NCBI RefSeq assembly: GCF_036084755.1
Contig: NZ_CP107968.1
Location: 6,162,501-6,226,500, forward strand
From: Streptomyces sp. NBC_00370
Lineage (GTDB): Bacteria > Actinomycetota > Actinomycetes > Streptomycetales > Streptomycetaceae
Length of the DNA: 64,000 nt
Direction of reading: 5' to 3'
Both the position numbers and the translations under genes were made by a program. Shown piece by piece: positions 44,970 through 54,670 of the stretch. The notes beneath the pieces are model-generated. The model saw only the letters and a program-made list of their open reading frames with translations, made no database searches and had not been told where the DNA came from. Each line of letters begins with the position of its first letter. Within the stretch, counting starts at the first letter, position 1.

Positions 44970-47156
44970 ATGAACACCGACGGCACGCACGACCCGCGGG
45001 GCGGCGCGCGCGACTCACGCGACACTCGCGCCACTCCCGTGCCCCGGCCGGCGGGCCCGCCGGGACCGTCGTACGCGGGGCCTCCGGCGGGACCACCTGC
45101 GGGGCCACCGCCCATGCCACGCTCGGCCCCGTTCGGCACGCCCCCGGCCCCGGAGCACGCCCCGGCCACGGGCCCGACGCTCCGCGACTGGCTGCACATG
45201 CCACGCCTCTCGGACGCCCCGGGCACATGGACGTACGGCCACCGGCCGAGGCCGGCGGTGGAACCGGAGCGGACGCCGCTGCGGCAGCTGGTGAGCGGCG
45301 CGCTGATCTCGCTGCTCGTGGGTGTGCTGCTCTGGTCACTGCTCTGGAACCGCTACCTGGGCAGCTTCTGGCTCTGGCCGCTGGTCGTCTTCACCCCCGA
45401 CTCGTGGTGGGACGGCAGCAGCACATCCGTCGCACCCGCCGCCGCCTGGATCTACTACGCGCTCGTCATCGGCATCCTCGCCGTCGTCTTCGGACGCCTC
45501 GGCCGCTGGCCGGAACTCGCCAAGCGCGTCCTCGGACACCGCGCCGACACCCCGCCGCCCGTCGTCGCCGCGCCGCCGCCCGGGCCCGAGGACGACCTCG
45601 CCGAGTGGCCCGAGCTGCGGGCAGCTGGCCTGGGCGACAGCGCGGCGCGGCTCGCCGCCGAGGTGCGCGAGGGCCGGATGAACGACGTCGACTACGTCCG
45701 TATCCGGCGCGCCTGGCACTCCGTGCGGGTCGACCCGACCCGGCTGCCCGCGTTCACCGACGCCGTACGGACCGGCGGCGCCGCCGCCTGCGTCCATCCG
45801 TCCGGCAAGCGCGACCTGCCCGTCAGGGCGGCGCGGCACGATCTGTTCGTCCGGCAGGTCAGGCTCGGCACCGTCCAGGACGGCGAGCGCAACCCTTACG
45901 GCAGGCGGGGCACCGGCATCGCGCTGGAACCCCAGCTCCTCGGGACCTCGCTGCTCGCCGTCGGTCCGCCGGGAGCGGGCAAGACACAGGCCCTGGTCAG
46001 GCCCGTCGTCGAATCGCTGGCCCTCCAGGCGCTCGCCGGGCAGGCCGCCGTCGTCGCCGTGTGCGCCACCGGCACCCCGCTCGGGCCCGACGACGCGTAC
46101 GACGTGGTGGTCAAGCTCGGCGACCCGCAGTCCGTGTACGACCTCGACCTGTACGGCGGCACCAACGACCCCGACGAGGCGGCGTCCGTCCTCGCCGAAG
46201 GGCTCGTCGGCGACCTCACCGACACCGACAGCAGGCGGGCCACCACCGTGCTCGCGCAGCTGCTCGGCCCGTTCCGCGCCGCGTACGGCCGGCTGCCCGC
46301 CGTCCCCGAACTGCGCGAACTGCTCGACGGGGTGCCGACGGCGATCGCCACGCTCCGCGAAGCCCTCGAAGCCGACGGGCACCACGCCATGCGCCGGGAG
46401 CTCGAAGGACGCGAGCGGCAGGCAGGCGCGCCCGGGGACCCCGGCCGTGCGCTCGCCGACCGGATCGCGCTGCTCGACCGGCCCGCCTTCGCCGGATTCT
46501 TCGACACCAGCGGCCGGACCAGGCCGTTCTCGCTGCGCGCCCTGGAACACCCGCTGCGGGTCCGTATCGACCTGCCGGAGCGCGGGCACGCCGAGGCGTC
46601 GCGGCTGCTGGCCCGGCTGGTGCTCGCCCAGTTCACCGCGAACGCGGCGGTCAGGGCCGACCACTCGCTGTTCGCCTGTCTCGTCCTCGACGACGCGACC
46701 CGCACCCTCACCCCCGAGACGCTACGCGGCGTGCAGCGGCTGCGGTCCGTCAACGCCGGGGCCGTACTCACCCTGCGCACGCTCGACGACGTACCGGAGA
46801 CGCTGCACACGGCGCTGCTCGGCGCCGTCGGCTGCCGGATGGCCTTCGCCGGCATCACGACGTGGGACGGCAAGCGGTTCGCCGAGGCATGGGGCACGGA
46901 GTGGGTGGAGACCCGCGACGTCACGCAGCGCACGGTCTTCGCCGACCAGCCGCTGACCCGCGCCATCCACTCCTTCCGGAAGCTGGTCAGCGGCAAGGCG
47001 GTGACCACGGAGGGCGTGACCGTCCGGCAGGTCGAGCGCGAGCGGTGGTCGGCCTCCGACCTGGCGCACGCGGTGCCGGCGGGGCACGCGGTGCTGTCGC
47101 TGCGGACGGTCGATGGCGAGCACGCGCCACCGCTGCTGGTGGATTTGCGGCACTGA
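44970..47156 (+). CDS. VirD4/TraG-like membrane-anchored ATPase, stand-alone
   Basis: 728 residues. A Pro/Gly-rich cytoplasmic tail of about 100 residues precedes two membrane segments (LVSGALISLLVGVLLWSLLW and AAAWIYYALVIGILAVVFG). The ATPase domain has Walker A VGPPGAGKTQ and Walker B ACLVLDDA, and the TSLLAVGPPGAGKT context resembles type IV coupling proteins. No relaxase or conjugation gene is nearby and the gene sits in core chromosome, so it may be a domesticated DNA or protein pump. Followed by PucR, 124 bases on. Confidence 0.85.
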   Translation: MNTDGTHDPRGGARDSRDTRATPVPRPAGPPGPSYAGPPAGPPAGPPPMPRSAPFGTPPAPEHAPATGPTLRDWLHMPRLSDAPGTWTYGHRPRPAVEPERTPLRQLVSGALISLLVGVLLWSLLWNRYLGSFWLWPLVVFTPDSWWDGSSTSVAPAAAWIYYALVIGILAVVFGRLGRWPELAKRVLGHRADTPPPVVAAPPPGPEDDLAEWPELRAAGLGDSAARLAAEVREGRMNDVDYVRIRRAWHSVRVDPTRLPAFTDAVRTGGAAACVHPSGKRDLPVRAARHDLFVRQVRLGTVQDGERNPYGRRGTGIALEPQLLGTSLLAVGPPGAGKTQALVRPVVESLALQALAGQAAVVAVCATGTPLGPDDAYDVVVKLGDPQSVYDLDLYGGTNDPDEAASVLAEGLVGDLTDTDSRRATTVLAQLLGPFRAAYGRLPAVPELRELLDGVPTAIATLREALEADGHHAMRRELEGRERQAGAPGDPGRALADRIALLDRPAFAGFFDTSGRTRPFSLRALEHPLRVRIDLPERGHAEASRLLARLVLAQFTANAAVRADHSLFACLVLDDATRTLTPETLRGVQRLRSVNAGAVLTLRTLDDVPETLHTALLGAVGCRMAFAGITTWDGKRFAEAWGTEWVETRDVTQRTVFADQPLTRAIHSFRKLVSGKAVTTEGVTVRQVERERWSASDLAHAVPAGHAVLSLRTVDGEHAPPLLVDLRH

Positions 47157-47195
47157 GACCGGGACGGGCTTCGGACAACCTGGCAGAATCGGCAG

Positions 47196-47218
47196 TGGCC
47201 GTTCATACGGGACGGCCA
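47196..47218. promoter_or_regulatory. Small inverted repeat before pucR
   Basis: TGGCCGT and ACGGCCA with a 9-base spacer, 40 bases after the VirD4-like gene. It may be a terminator or an operator for pucR. Confidence 0.35.
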
Positions 47219-47279
47219 GATTGGTCTGACGACTTCTCCGTCTCCACCCGCCCGCTGCTGAAAGCCCTACGGTTCCGCC

Positions 47280-48857
47280 ATGCCGCCCACGCTCGCATCG
47301 CTCGTCCAGCACTCGGCGCTCAAGCTCACCGTGCGCGCCGGGGAGGACCGGCTGCAGACCCCTGTGCGCTGGGTGCACGCCAGCGAGCTGGCCGACCCCG
47401 TGCCGTACATGGAGGGCGGGGAGCTGCTGCTCGTCACGGCGACCACTCTCGACGCCGAGGACCCCGCCGCGATGCGGCGCTACGTACGGCGGCTGGTCGG
47501 CGCCGGGGTGGCCGGGCTCGGCTTCGCCGTCGGCGTCAACTACGAGGACATCCCGGACGCGCTGGTCGAGGCGGCGCGCAGCGAGGGGCTGCCGCTGCTC
47601 GGCGTCCCCCGGCGCACGGCGTTCCTGGCGATCAGCAAGGCGGTCTCGCAGGCGATCGCCGCTGACCAGTACCACGCGGTGAGCGCCGGCTTCGAGATCC
47701 AGCGCGAGCTGACGAACGCCGCGCTCACCGAAGGCCCGGCGGCGCTGCTGGCCCGGCTCGCCGCGCACGTCGACGGCTGGGCGGCGCTGTACGACACGTC
47801 GGGCGCCGTCGTCGCCGCAGCCCCCGAGTGGGCGGCCAGACGGGCCGCCCGGCTGACCTCCGACGTGGCCAGGCTGGGGGAGCGGCCCGCCCCCGCGTCC
47901 CAGGTGGTCGGCGGCGACGCCGTCGACACGGACGACCGGGTGGAACTCCAGTCCCTGGGCACCGGGCGCCGCGTACGGGGCGTGCTGGCCGTCGGCACGG
48001 CGGCGGCGCCCGGCACGGCCGAGCGGTACGCGGTCCACTCGGCGGTCGCCCTGCTGACCCTCACCACGGAACGCTCCCGCGCCTTGCAGGAGGCCGAGCA
48101 GCGACTCGGCGCCGCCGTGCTGCGCATGCTGCTCTCCGGCCAGCCGGACCACGCGCGCGCCGTGGCCGGCGACCTGTACGGGGAGCTGCTGGACGCGCCG
48201 TTCCGGCTGCTGGTCGCGGAGAGCGCGGACGCCGCGGCGGGACAGGACCGGGAGACCGACCACCCGCTGGAAGTACTGGCCGAAGCCCTGGAAGCCACCG
48301 CCTCACGCGCGGCCGAGGCGATCCTGGTCGTGCCGGAAGGCGACGAACGCTTGGTCGTCCTGGCCGTCGACGGCGGCCCGGTGGTCACGGCCGCCGTGGC
48401 GTACGCTGCGCGCGAGTCGGAAGAGGCCGGAGTGGCCATCGGCCTCTCGGCCCCGACGGGCCCCATCGCAGCGGCCGGCGCGTACAAGCAGGCCGAACAG
48501 GCCCTCTCGGTCGCCCGCCGCCGTGGCCGCGCCCTGGTCGAACACGAGGAACTGGCGGCGGGCTCGATCCTCCCCCTCCTCGCCGACGACGCGGTGCGCG
48601 CCTTCGCCGACGGCATGCTGCGCCCGCTGTACGAACACGACGCGAAGGGCCGCGGCGACCTGGCGGCGTCGCTGCGCGCCTGGCTGTCCCACCACGGCCA
48701 GTGGGACGCGGCGGCGGCGGACCTGGGGGTGCATCGTCATACGCTGCGCTACCGGATGCGGCGGGTGGAGGAGATTCTGGGGCGCTCGCTGGACGATCCG
48801 GATGTCCGGATGGAACTGTGGCTGGCCCTGAAGACGGCGGAGCCGTCGCCGTCGTAG
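47280..48857 (+). CDS. PucR family transcriptional regulator
   Basis: 525 residues. The N-terminal PucR domain (about 1-125, VRWVHASELADPVPYMEGGE) is followed by a GGDEF-like middle region and the C-terminal helix-turn-helix (LAASLRAWLSHHGQWDAAAA, then LGVHRHTLRYRMRRVEEILG). Family members regulate purine, GABA or amine use, among others. It lies beside gabT and an aldehyde dehydrogenase, which suits GABA or amine control. ATG start without strong ribosome binding site. Confidence 0.9.
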   Translation: MPPTLASLVQHSALKLTVRAGEDRLQTPVRWVHASELADPVPYMEGGELLLVTATTLDAEDPAAMRRYVRRLVGAGVAGLGFAVGVNYEDIPDALVEAARSEGLPLLGVPRRTAFLAISKAVSQAIAADQYHAVSAGFEIQRELTNAALTEGPAALLARLAAHVDGWAALYDTSGAVVAAAPEWAARRAARLTSDVARLGERPAPASQVVGGDAVDTDDRVELQSLGTGRRVRGVLAVGTAAAPGTAERYAVHSAVALLTLTTERSRALQEAEQRLGAAVLRMLLSGQPDHARAVAGDLYGELLDAPFRLLVAESADAAAGQDRETDHPLEVLAEALEATASRAAEAILVVPEGDERLVVLAVDGGPVVTAAVAYAARESEEAGVAIGLSAPTGPIAAAGAYKQAEQALSVARRRGRALVEHEELAAGSILPLLADDAVRAFADGMLRPLYEHDAKGRGDLAASLRAWLSHHGQWDAAAADLGVHRHTLRYRMRRVEEILGRSLDDPDVRMELWLALKTAEPSPS

Positions 48858-48868
48858 CGCTCCGCGTC

Positions 48869-49091
48869 GCCTGCGGCGAGCTTGTTCCCCAGCCCCGCCC
48901 CTTCACGAACCCGGGGCAGGCCCCGGACCCCGGTCCGGCCTGCCGGCCGCGCGGCGGGCGCGGCGCCGGGGCGTCGTCCCTGCGTCCCGCCCCGCCGCAC
49001 CGGGCGCAGCCCAAGCGGCTGGGGGTCCGGGGGTCCGGGGGCTTGCCCCCGGTTTCGGGAAGGGGCGGGACTGGGGAACGGCGCCGCAGGC
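48869..49091. repeat. Long inverted repeat after pucR
   Basis: Left arm 48869-48930 and right arm 49031-49091 are about 60 bases long and complementary with few mismatches (ends GCCTGCGGCG and CGCCGCAGGC; cores CCCCGCCCCTTC and GAAGGGGCGGG). The 100-base centre is itself GC-rich and foldable. It lies in a 385-base gene-free stretch before the aldehyde dehydrogenase and probably ends the pucR transcript. Similar elements recur in streptomycete genomes. Confidence 0.8.
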
Positions 49092-49242
49092 AACGCCCCA
49101 AGCACACCCGCCGGCACACATACAAACCGTCGCGTCCCCCCACCGCCACCACTCCACCCCGGACAAACGACCTCCCACCCCCTCCCCCCTACCGTGGTGC
49201 GAGACAGCTCCACCCCACCGTTCTGAAGGGCCGGGACTCGCC

Positions 49243-50688
49243 ATGACCTCCACCCACGCCTTCTGGCTCGCCGGCCGCCAGGCCACCGGGCAGGACACCT
49301 TCGACGTCACCTCCCCCTGGGACGGCCGGCTCGTCGGGACCGTCGCCGTGCCGACCGACGCGCAGGTCGAGGAGGCCGTCGCCGCCGCGCACGGGGTGGT
49401 CGGCGAGTTCGCCGCCACGCCCGCGCACGTACGCGCCGCCGCCCTCGACCACGTGTCGCGTCGGCTCGTCGAGCGGACCGAGGAGATCGCCCGGCTGATC
49501 TCCGACGAGAATGGCAAGCCCATGAAGTGGGCCAGGGGCGAGGTCGGGCGGGCCGTGTCCGTGTTCCGGTTCGCCGCCGAGGAGGCCCGCCGGTTCAACG
49601 GGGGTGAGGCGCAGCGCCTCGACACCGATGCCGGCGGCGCGGGGCGGCTCGCGCTGACGCGGCGTTTCCCCAAGGGCGTCGTCCTCGGCATCGCGCCGTT
49701 CAACTTCCCGCTCAACCTGTGCGCGCACAAGATCGCCCCGGCCATCGCCGTCGGGTCGCCGATCATCCTCAAGCCCGCCCCAGCGACCCCGCTGTCCGGG
49801 CTGCTCATCGGGGAGCTGCTCGCCGAGACCGAGCTGCCCGCCGGGTCCTGGTCGGTGCTGCCCGTGGCGAACGACCGGATGCCCGCGCTCGTCCAGGACG
49901 AGCGGCTGCCGGTGATCTCGTTCACCGGTTCCGACAAGGTCGGCTTCGCGATCATGGACTCCGTCCCGCGCAAGCACCTCACCCTCGAACTCGGCGGCAA
50001 CGGCGCGGCCGTCGTCCTCGCCGACTACGCGAGCGAGCAGGACCTGGACTGGGCCGCGAGCCGGATCGCCACGTTCTCGAACTACCAGGGCGGCCAGTCC
50101 TGCATCTCCGTGCAGCGGGTCATCGCCGACGCCTCGGTGTACGACCGGCTCGTGCCGAAGATCGTCGCCGCGGTCGGGGCGCAGGTCACCGGTGACCCCG
50201 CCGACGACGCCACGGACGTGGGCCCGCTCGTCAGCGAGGACGCGGCCAAGCGGGTCGAGGCGTGGGTGGACGAGGCCGTACGGGGCGGGGCGCGGCTGCT
50301 GGCCGGCGGGAAGCGGGACGGCGCCTCGTACGCGCCCACCGTGCTCGCCGACGTCCCCGGCGACGTGACCATCTCCTGCGAGGAGGTCTTCGGGCCCGTA
50401 CTGACCCTGCGGCGCGTCGACGGCGAGAGCGAGGCGTTCGACGCCGTCAACGACTCGAAGTACGGCCTCCAGGCGGGCGTGTTCACGCACGACGTGCAGG
50501 CCGCCTTCCGCGCGCACCGCACTCTGGAGGTCGGCGGCGTGATCATCGGCGACGTCCCCTCGTACCGCGCGGACCAGATGCCGTACGGCGGCGCCAAGAT
50601 GTCCGGCGTCGGCCGCGAGGGCGTGCGGTTCGCGATGGACGACTACACGTACGAGCGGGTCATGGTATTGACGGGCCTCGCCCTGTAG
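49243..50688 (+). CDS. Aldehyde dehydrogenase family protein
   Basis: 481 residues. PFNFPLNLCAHKIAPAIAVG, Glu in LELGGNGAAVV and Cys in GGQSCISVQR mark a complete enzyme of the GAPN/lactaldehyde or succinate-semialdehyde dehydrogenase branch. Substrate unknown; it might oxidise succinate semialdehyde from GabT. Downstream of pucR and the long inverted repeat. Confidence 0.9.
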   Translation: MTSTHAFWLAGRQATGQDTFDVTSPWDGRLVGTVAVPTDAQVEEAVAAAHGVVGEFAATPAHVRAAALDHVSRRLVERTEEIARLISDENGKPMKWARGEVGRAVSVFRFAAEEARRFNGGEAQRLDTDAGGAGRLALTRRFPKGVVLGIAPFNFPLNLCAHKIAPAIAVGSPIILKPAPATPLSGLLIGELLAETELPAGSWSVLPVANDRMPALVQDERLPVISFTGSDKVGFAIMDSVPRKHLTLELGGNGAAVVLADYASEQDLDWAASRIATFSNYQGGQSCISVQRVIADASVYDRLVPKIVAAVGAQVTGDPADDATDVGPLVSEDAAKRVEAWVDEAVRGGARLLAGGKRDGASYAPTVLADVPGDVTISCEEVFGPVLTLRRVDGESEAFDAVNDSKYGLQAGVFTHDVQAAFRAHRTLEVGGVIIGDVPSYRADQMPYGGAKMSGVGREGVRFAMDDYTYERVMVLTGLAL

Positions 50689-50763
50689 CGCTGCCGGGGC
50701 CGCATTGATTGGTCGGCCCACGACTGGTGCGGGTGCGGGGAATCGGGTAGATACGGACGAGTA

Positions 50764-50777
50764 GTACCGGCCGGTAC
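50764..50777. promoter_or_regulatory. Palindrome in acyl-CoA dehydrogenase promoter
   Basis: GTACCGGCCGGTAC, a perfect 14-bp palindrome 39 bases before the acyl-CoA dehydrogenase start and just after TAGATA (50748-50753), a possible -10. It has the look of a TetR-family fatty-acid operator. Confidence 0.5.
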
Positions 50778-50815
50778 GCAGTGTCGCACCCGACTTCGTG
50801 GCGAGGTGAGTTCTG

Positions 50816-52771
50816 ATGTCCGCCCCATCCACCGCATCCGCACCCCAGGGCCAGCCCAAGGTCTCCGAGCGTGAGGCACGGCAGGTCGCCGAGGAAGCCC
50901 GTGAGCAGGGCTGGCGCAAGCCCAGCTTCGCCAAGGAGATGTTCCTCGGCCGCTTCCGCCTCGACCTCATCCATCCGCACCCGATGCCCGCACAGGAGGA
51001 CGTACGGCGCGGTGAGGCGTTCCTGGCCAAGCTGCGGACGTTCTGCGAGGAGAAGGTCGACGGCGCGCTCATCGAGCGCGAGGCCAAGATCCCGGACGAG
51101 GTCATCAACGGCCTCAAGGAACTCGGCGCGCTCGGCATGAAGATCGACACCAAGTACGGCGGTCTCGGTCTCACCCAGGTGTACTACAACAAGGCCCTGG
51201 CGCTGGTCGGCTCGGCGAACCCCGCGATCGGCGCGCTGCTCTCCGCGCATCAGTCGATCGGCGTACCGCAGCCGCTCAAACAGTTCGGCAGCCAGGAGCA
51301 GAAGGACGCCTTCCTGCCGAGGCTGGCCCGCACGGACATCTCGGCCTTCCTGCTGACCGAGCCCGACGTCGGCTCGGACCCGGCCAGGCTGGCGACGTCC
51401 GCCGTCCCGGACGGCGACGACTACGTGCTGGACGGCGTCAAGCTGTGGACGACCAACGGCGTCGTCGCCGACCTGCTCGTGGTGATGGCGCGGGTGCCGA
51501 AGTCCAAGGGCCACAAGGGCGGTATCTCGGCGTTCATCGTCGAGGCGGACTCGCCGGGCATCACGGTCGAGCACCGCAACGCGTTCATGGGCCTGCGCGG
51601 CCTGGAGAACGGCGTGACCCGCTTCCACCAGGTCCGGGTCCCCGCGGCGAACCGGATCGGCCCCGAGGGCGCCGGTCTCAAGATCGCCCTGACGACGCTG
51701 AACACCGGGCGGCTCTCGCTGCCCGCGATGTGCGTCGGCTCGGGCAAGTGGTGTCTGAAGATCGCCCGCGAGTGGTCCGCCGAGCGTGAGCAGTGGGGCA
51801 GGCCCGTCGCCAAGCACGAGGCGGTGGGCGAGAAGATCTCCTTCATCGCGGCGACGACGTTCGCGCTGGAGGCCGTGGTCGACCTGTCGTCGCAGATGGC
51901 CGACGAGAACCGCAACGACATCCGTATCGAGGCGGCCCTGGCCAAGCTGTACGGCTCCGAGATGGGCTGGCGGATGGCCGACGAGCTGGTCCAGATCCGC
52001 GGTGGCCGCGGCTTCGAGACGGCCGACTCGCTGGCGGCCCGCGGCGAACGCCCCGTGCCCGCCGAGCAGATGCTCCGCGACATGCGGATCAACCGCATCT
52101 TCGAAGGCTCGACGGAGATCATGCACCTGCTGATCGCCCGCGAGGCCGTCGACGCCCACCTCGCGGTGGCCGGCGACATCATCGACCCGGACAAGTCCCT
52201 CTCCGACAAGGCGAAGGCGGGCGCGCAGGCGGGCAAGTTCTACGCCCGCTGGCTGCCGAAGCTGGTTGCCGGCCCGGGTCAACTGCCCAACTCGTACGGC
52301 GAGTTCCACCACGCCGGCCACCCCGACCTGGCGGCGCACCTGCGCTACGTGGAACGCGGCTCCCGCAAACTGGCCCGCTCCACCTTCTACGCCATGTCGC
52401 GCTGGCAGGGCCGGATGGAGACCAAGCAGGGCTTCCTCGGCCGGATCGTCGACATCGGCGCCGAACTGTTCGCGATGAGCGCCGCCTGCGTACGGGCCGA
52501 ACTGCTCCGCACGAGCGGCGACCACGGCCGCGAGGCGTACCAACTGGCCGACGCCTTCTGCCGGCAGTCCAGGATCCGCGTCGAGGAGCTGTTCGGCCGC
52601 CTGTGGTCCAACACGGACGACATCGACCACAAGGTCGTGGACGGCGTCCTGTCCGGCACGTACACCTGGCTGGAGGAGGGCGTCGTCGACGCGAGCGGCG
52701 AAGGCCCCTGGATCGCCGACGCGACCCCGGGCCCCTCCAAGCGCGACAACGTCCACCGCCCGATCAAGTAG
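50816..52771 (+). CDS. Long-form acyl-CoA dehydrogenase (VLCAD/ACAD9-like)
   Basis: 651 residues, much longer than the usual 380-400, with an extra C-terminal helical region of about 200 residues as in very-long-chain acyl-CoA dehydrogenases. FAD-binding FLLTEPDVGSDPARLAT and WTTNG, the KHEAVGEKISFI helix and the catalytic-base Glu in RIFEGSTEIMHLL are present. First step of fatty acid beta-oxidation. Single gene with its own promoter. Confidence 0.93.
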   Translation: MSAPSTASAPQGQPKVSEREARQVAEEAREQGWRKPSFAKEMFLGRFRLDLIHPHPMPAQEDVRRGEAFLAKLRTFCEEKVDGALIEREAKIPDEVINGLKELGALGMKIDTKYGGLGLTQVYYNKALALVGSANPAIGALLSAHQSIGVPQPLKQFGSQEQKDAFLPRLARTDISAFLLTEPDVGSDPARLATSAVPDGDDYVLDGVKLWTTNGVVADLLVVMARVPKSKGHKGGISAFIVEADSPGITVEHRNAFMGLRGLENGVTRFHQVRVPAANRIGPEGAGLKIALTTLNTGRLSLPAMCVGSGKWCLKIAREWSAEREQWGRPVAKHEAVGEKISFIAATTFALEAVVDLSSQMADENRNDIRIEAALAKLYGSEMGWRMADELVQIRGGRGFETADSLAARGERPVPAEQMLRDMRINRIFEGSTEIMHLLIAREAVDAHLAVAGDIIDPDKSLSDKAKAGAQAGKFYARWLPKLVAGPGQLPNSYGEFHHAGHPDLAAHLRYVERGSRKLARSTFYAMSRWQGRMETKQGFLGRIVDIGAELFAMSAACVRAELLRTSGDHGREAYQLADAFCRQSRIRVEELFGRLWSNTDDIDHKVVDGVLSGTYTWLEEGVVDASGEGPWIADATPGPSKRDNVHRPIK

Positions 52772-52794
52772 CCACCCGGGCAACCCGATCAGAC

Positions 52795-52823
52795 GCCCGC
52801 GCGGGATCCGTTCCCGCGCGGGC
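52795..52823 (+). terminator. Terminator after acyl-CoA dehydrogenase
   Basis: GCCCGCGCGGGA and TCCCGCGCGGGC form a perfect 12-bp stem, 24 bases after the stop. Confidence 0.8.
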
Positions 52824-52876
52824 GCCGTACGTGGCAGTGACGACCCTGAGCACGACCGCATAACCTGCTCCGCGTG

Positions 52877-53368
52877 ATGACCGCCGACGACGTGCTGTCC
52901 CTGCTCGCGCTGATCCGGGGCGCCGGTGCCGACGTGTGGACGGCGGGGGGTTGGGGTGTGGACGCCCTGGTGGGGGAGCAGAGCCGGGGGCATCGGGATC
53001 TGGATCTCGTGCACCGGGTGGAGCAGGAGCACGCGTTGCTGGACGCGCTCGCCGGGGCCGGGTTCGCGCCGACGCTGGACGCGCGGCCCCTGCGGTTCGT
53101 GTACGCACATCCGGACGGGCGGGAGATCGATCTGCATCCGCTCGTCTTCGCCCCCGACGGCTCAGCGACCCAGTCGTCCCCCGATCCCGCCGAGCCCTTC
53201 CGGTATCCGGCGGACTGCTTCACCACCGGGACGATCGGCGGGGCCGTCGTCCCGTGTCTCTCCGCCGCGCAGCAGGTCTACTTCCACCAGGGGTACGAAC
53301 CGGCCGACCGCGACCGGCACGACATGGCCCTGCTGAGGGCGAAATTCGGCATCGCGACCCACTTCTGA
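52877..53368 (+). CDS. Nucleotidyltransferase, AadB/Lnu-like
   Basis: 163 residues; ATG at 52877 (a GTG lies just before). The AGGWGVDALVGEQSRGHRDL, then DLVH pattern is the nucleotidyltransferase core shared with lincosamide and aminoglycoside adenylyltransferases, with the Asp pair of DLDL and a later DIDLHPL-type Asp in EIDLHP. It could adenylate a drug or another hydroxyl compound. No resistance context, so the substrate is open. Confidence 0.8.
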   Translation: MTADDVLSLLALIRGAGADVWTAGGWGVDALVGEQSRGHRDLDLVHRVEQEHALLDALAGAGFAPTLDARPLRFVYAHPDGREIDLHPLVFAPDGSATQSSPDPAEPFRYPADCFTTGTIGGAVVPCLSAAQQVYFHQGYEPADRDRHDMALLRAKFGIATHF

Positions 53369-53416
53369 CCGGGCGCGCTGTCCCCGGACACAGTTGATGG
53401 GGCAAGAATGGGGTCC

Positions 53417-54670
53417 ATGAGCGACAGCCCAGCCCCTCTCGCGGACCCCCACCTCGCCTTCGATCCGGCCGAAGGCCGCCGGGACATCGTCGTCCTCGGC
53501 TCCACCGGGTCCATCGGTACCCAGGCCATCGACCTGATCCTGCGCAATCCCGACCGTTTCCGGGTCACCGCGCTGTCCGCCGCCGGCGGCAGGGTGGCCC
53601 TGCTCGCCGAGCAGGCGCGGCAGCTGCGGGTGCGCACGGTCGCCGTGGCGCGCCCGGACACGGTTCCCGTGCTCCGGGAGGCGCTGCGGGCCGAGTACGG
53701 GCCCGGCGAGGCGCTTCCCGAGATCCTCGCGGGGCTCGAGGCGGCCACCGAACTGGCCGCCTCCGACTGTCACACCGTGCTGAACGGCATCACCGGTTCC
53801 ATCGGCCTCGCGCCGACCCTCGCCGCCCTCGAAGCCGGCCGCACCCTCGCCCTCGCCAACAAGGAATCGCTGATCGTCGGCGGTCCGCTGGTCAAGGCCG
53901 CCGCCGCGCCCGGGCAGATCATCCCGGTCGACTCCGAGCACGCCGCGCTGTTCCAGGCACTGGCCGCCGGCACCCGCGCCGATGTGCGCAAGCTCATCGT
54001 CACCGCCTCCGGCGGCCCCTTCCGCGGCCGTACCCGCGCCGAACTCGACGATGTCACCCGCGAGGACGCCCTCGCCCACCCCACCTGGGCCATGGGCCCC
54101 GTCATCACGATCAACTCGGCGACCCTCGTCAACAAGGGCCTCGAAGTGATCGAGGCCCATTTGCTGTACGACATCCCCTTCGAACGCATCGAGGTTGTCG
54201 TACACCCCCAGTCGTACGTTCACTCGATGGTGGAGTTCAGCGACGGCTCGACCCTCGCGCAGGCCACTCCGCCCGACATGCACGGCCCGATCGCCATCGG
54301 ACTCGGCTGGCCGGAGCGGGTGCCGGACGCGGCGCCCGCCTTCGACTGGACCAAGGCGTCGTCCTGGGAGTTCTTCCCGCTCGACACCGAGGCGTTCCCC
54401 TCCGTGGGACTCGCCCGGCACGTCGGAGCGCTGGGCGGCACGGCTCCCGCCGTGTTCAACGCCGCCAACGAGGAGTGTGTGGACGCGTTCCTGTCGGGTC
54501 GGCTGCCGTTCAACGGCATCATGGATACCGTCACCGAAGTCGTCGCCGAGCACGGGAGCCCCGGCAAGGGAACCCCGCTCACTGTCGGTGACGTCCTGGA
54601 AGCTGAGACCTGGGCACGGGCCCGGGCCCGGGAACTGGCAGTGAAGGCAACAGCGGAGGCTCGCGCATGA
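53417..54670 (+). CDS. dxr: 1-deoxy-D-xylulose-5-phosphate reductoisomerase
   Basis: 417 residues; second step of the MEP isoprenoid pathway. NADPH-binding [27 protein letters not shown], the metal-binding [13 protein letters not shown] and TASGGPFRG, and [12 protein letters not shown] are all present. ATG at 53417 ([12 protein letters not shown]) agrees with relatives; an ATG at 53408 is less likely. The stop overlaps the M50 protease start as ATGA. Confidence 0.96.
   Translation: MSDSPAPLADPHLAFDPAEGRRDIVVLGSTGSIGTQAIDLILRNPDRFRVTALSAAGGRVALLAEQARQLRVRTVAVARPDTVPVLREALRAEYGPGEALPEILAGLEAATELAASDCHTVLNGITGSIGLAPTLAALEAGRTLALANKESLIVGGPLVKAAAAPGQIIPVDSEHAALFQALAAGTRADVRKLIVTASGGPFRGRTRAELDDVTREDALAHPTWAMGPVITINSATLVNKGLEVIEAHLLYDIPFERIEVVVHPQSYVHSMVEFSDGSTLAQATPPDMHGPIAIGLGWPERVPDAAPAFDWTKASSWEFFPLDTEAFPSVGLARHVGALGGTAPAVFNAANEECVDAFLSGRLPFNGIMDTVTEVVAEHGSPGKGTPLTVGDVLEAETWARARARELAVKATAEARA

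Noticed and set aside
52877-53368. Antibiotic resistance gene
   Set aside because: The nucleotidyltransferase core is shared with drug-modifying enzymes, but the context is housekeeping and the substrate cannot be inferred.
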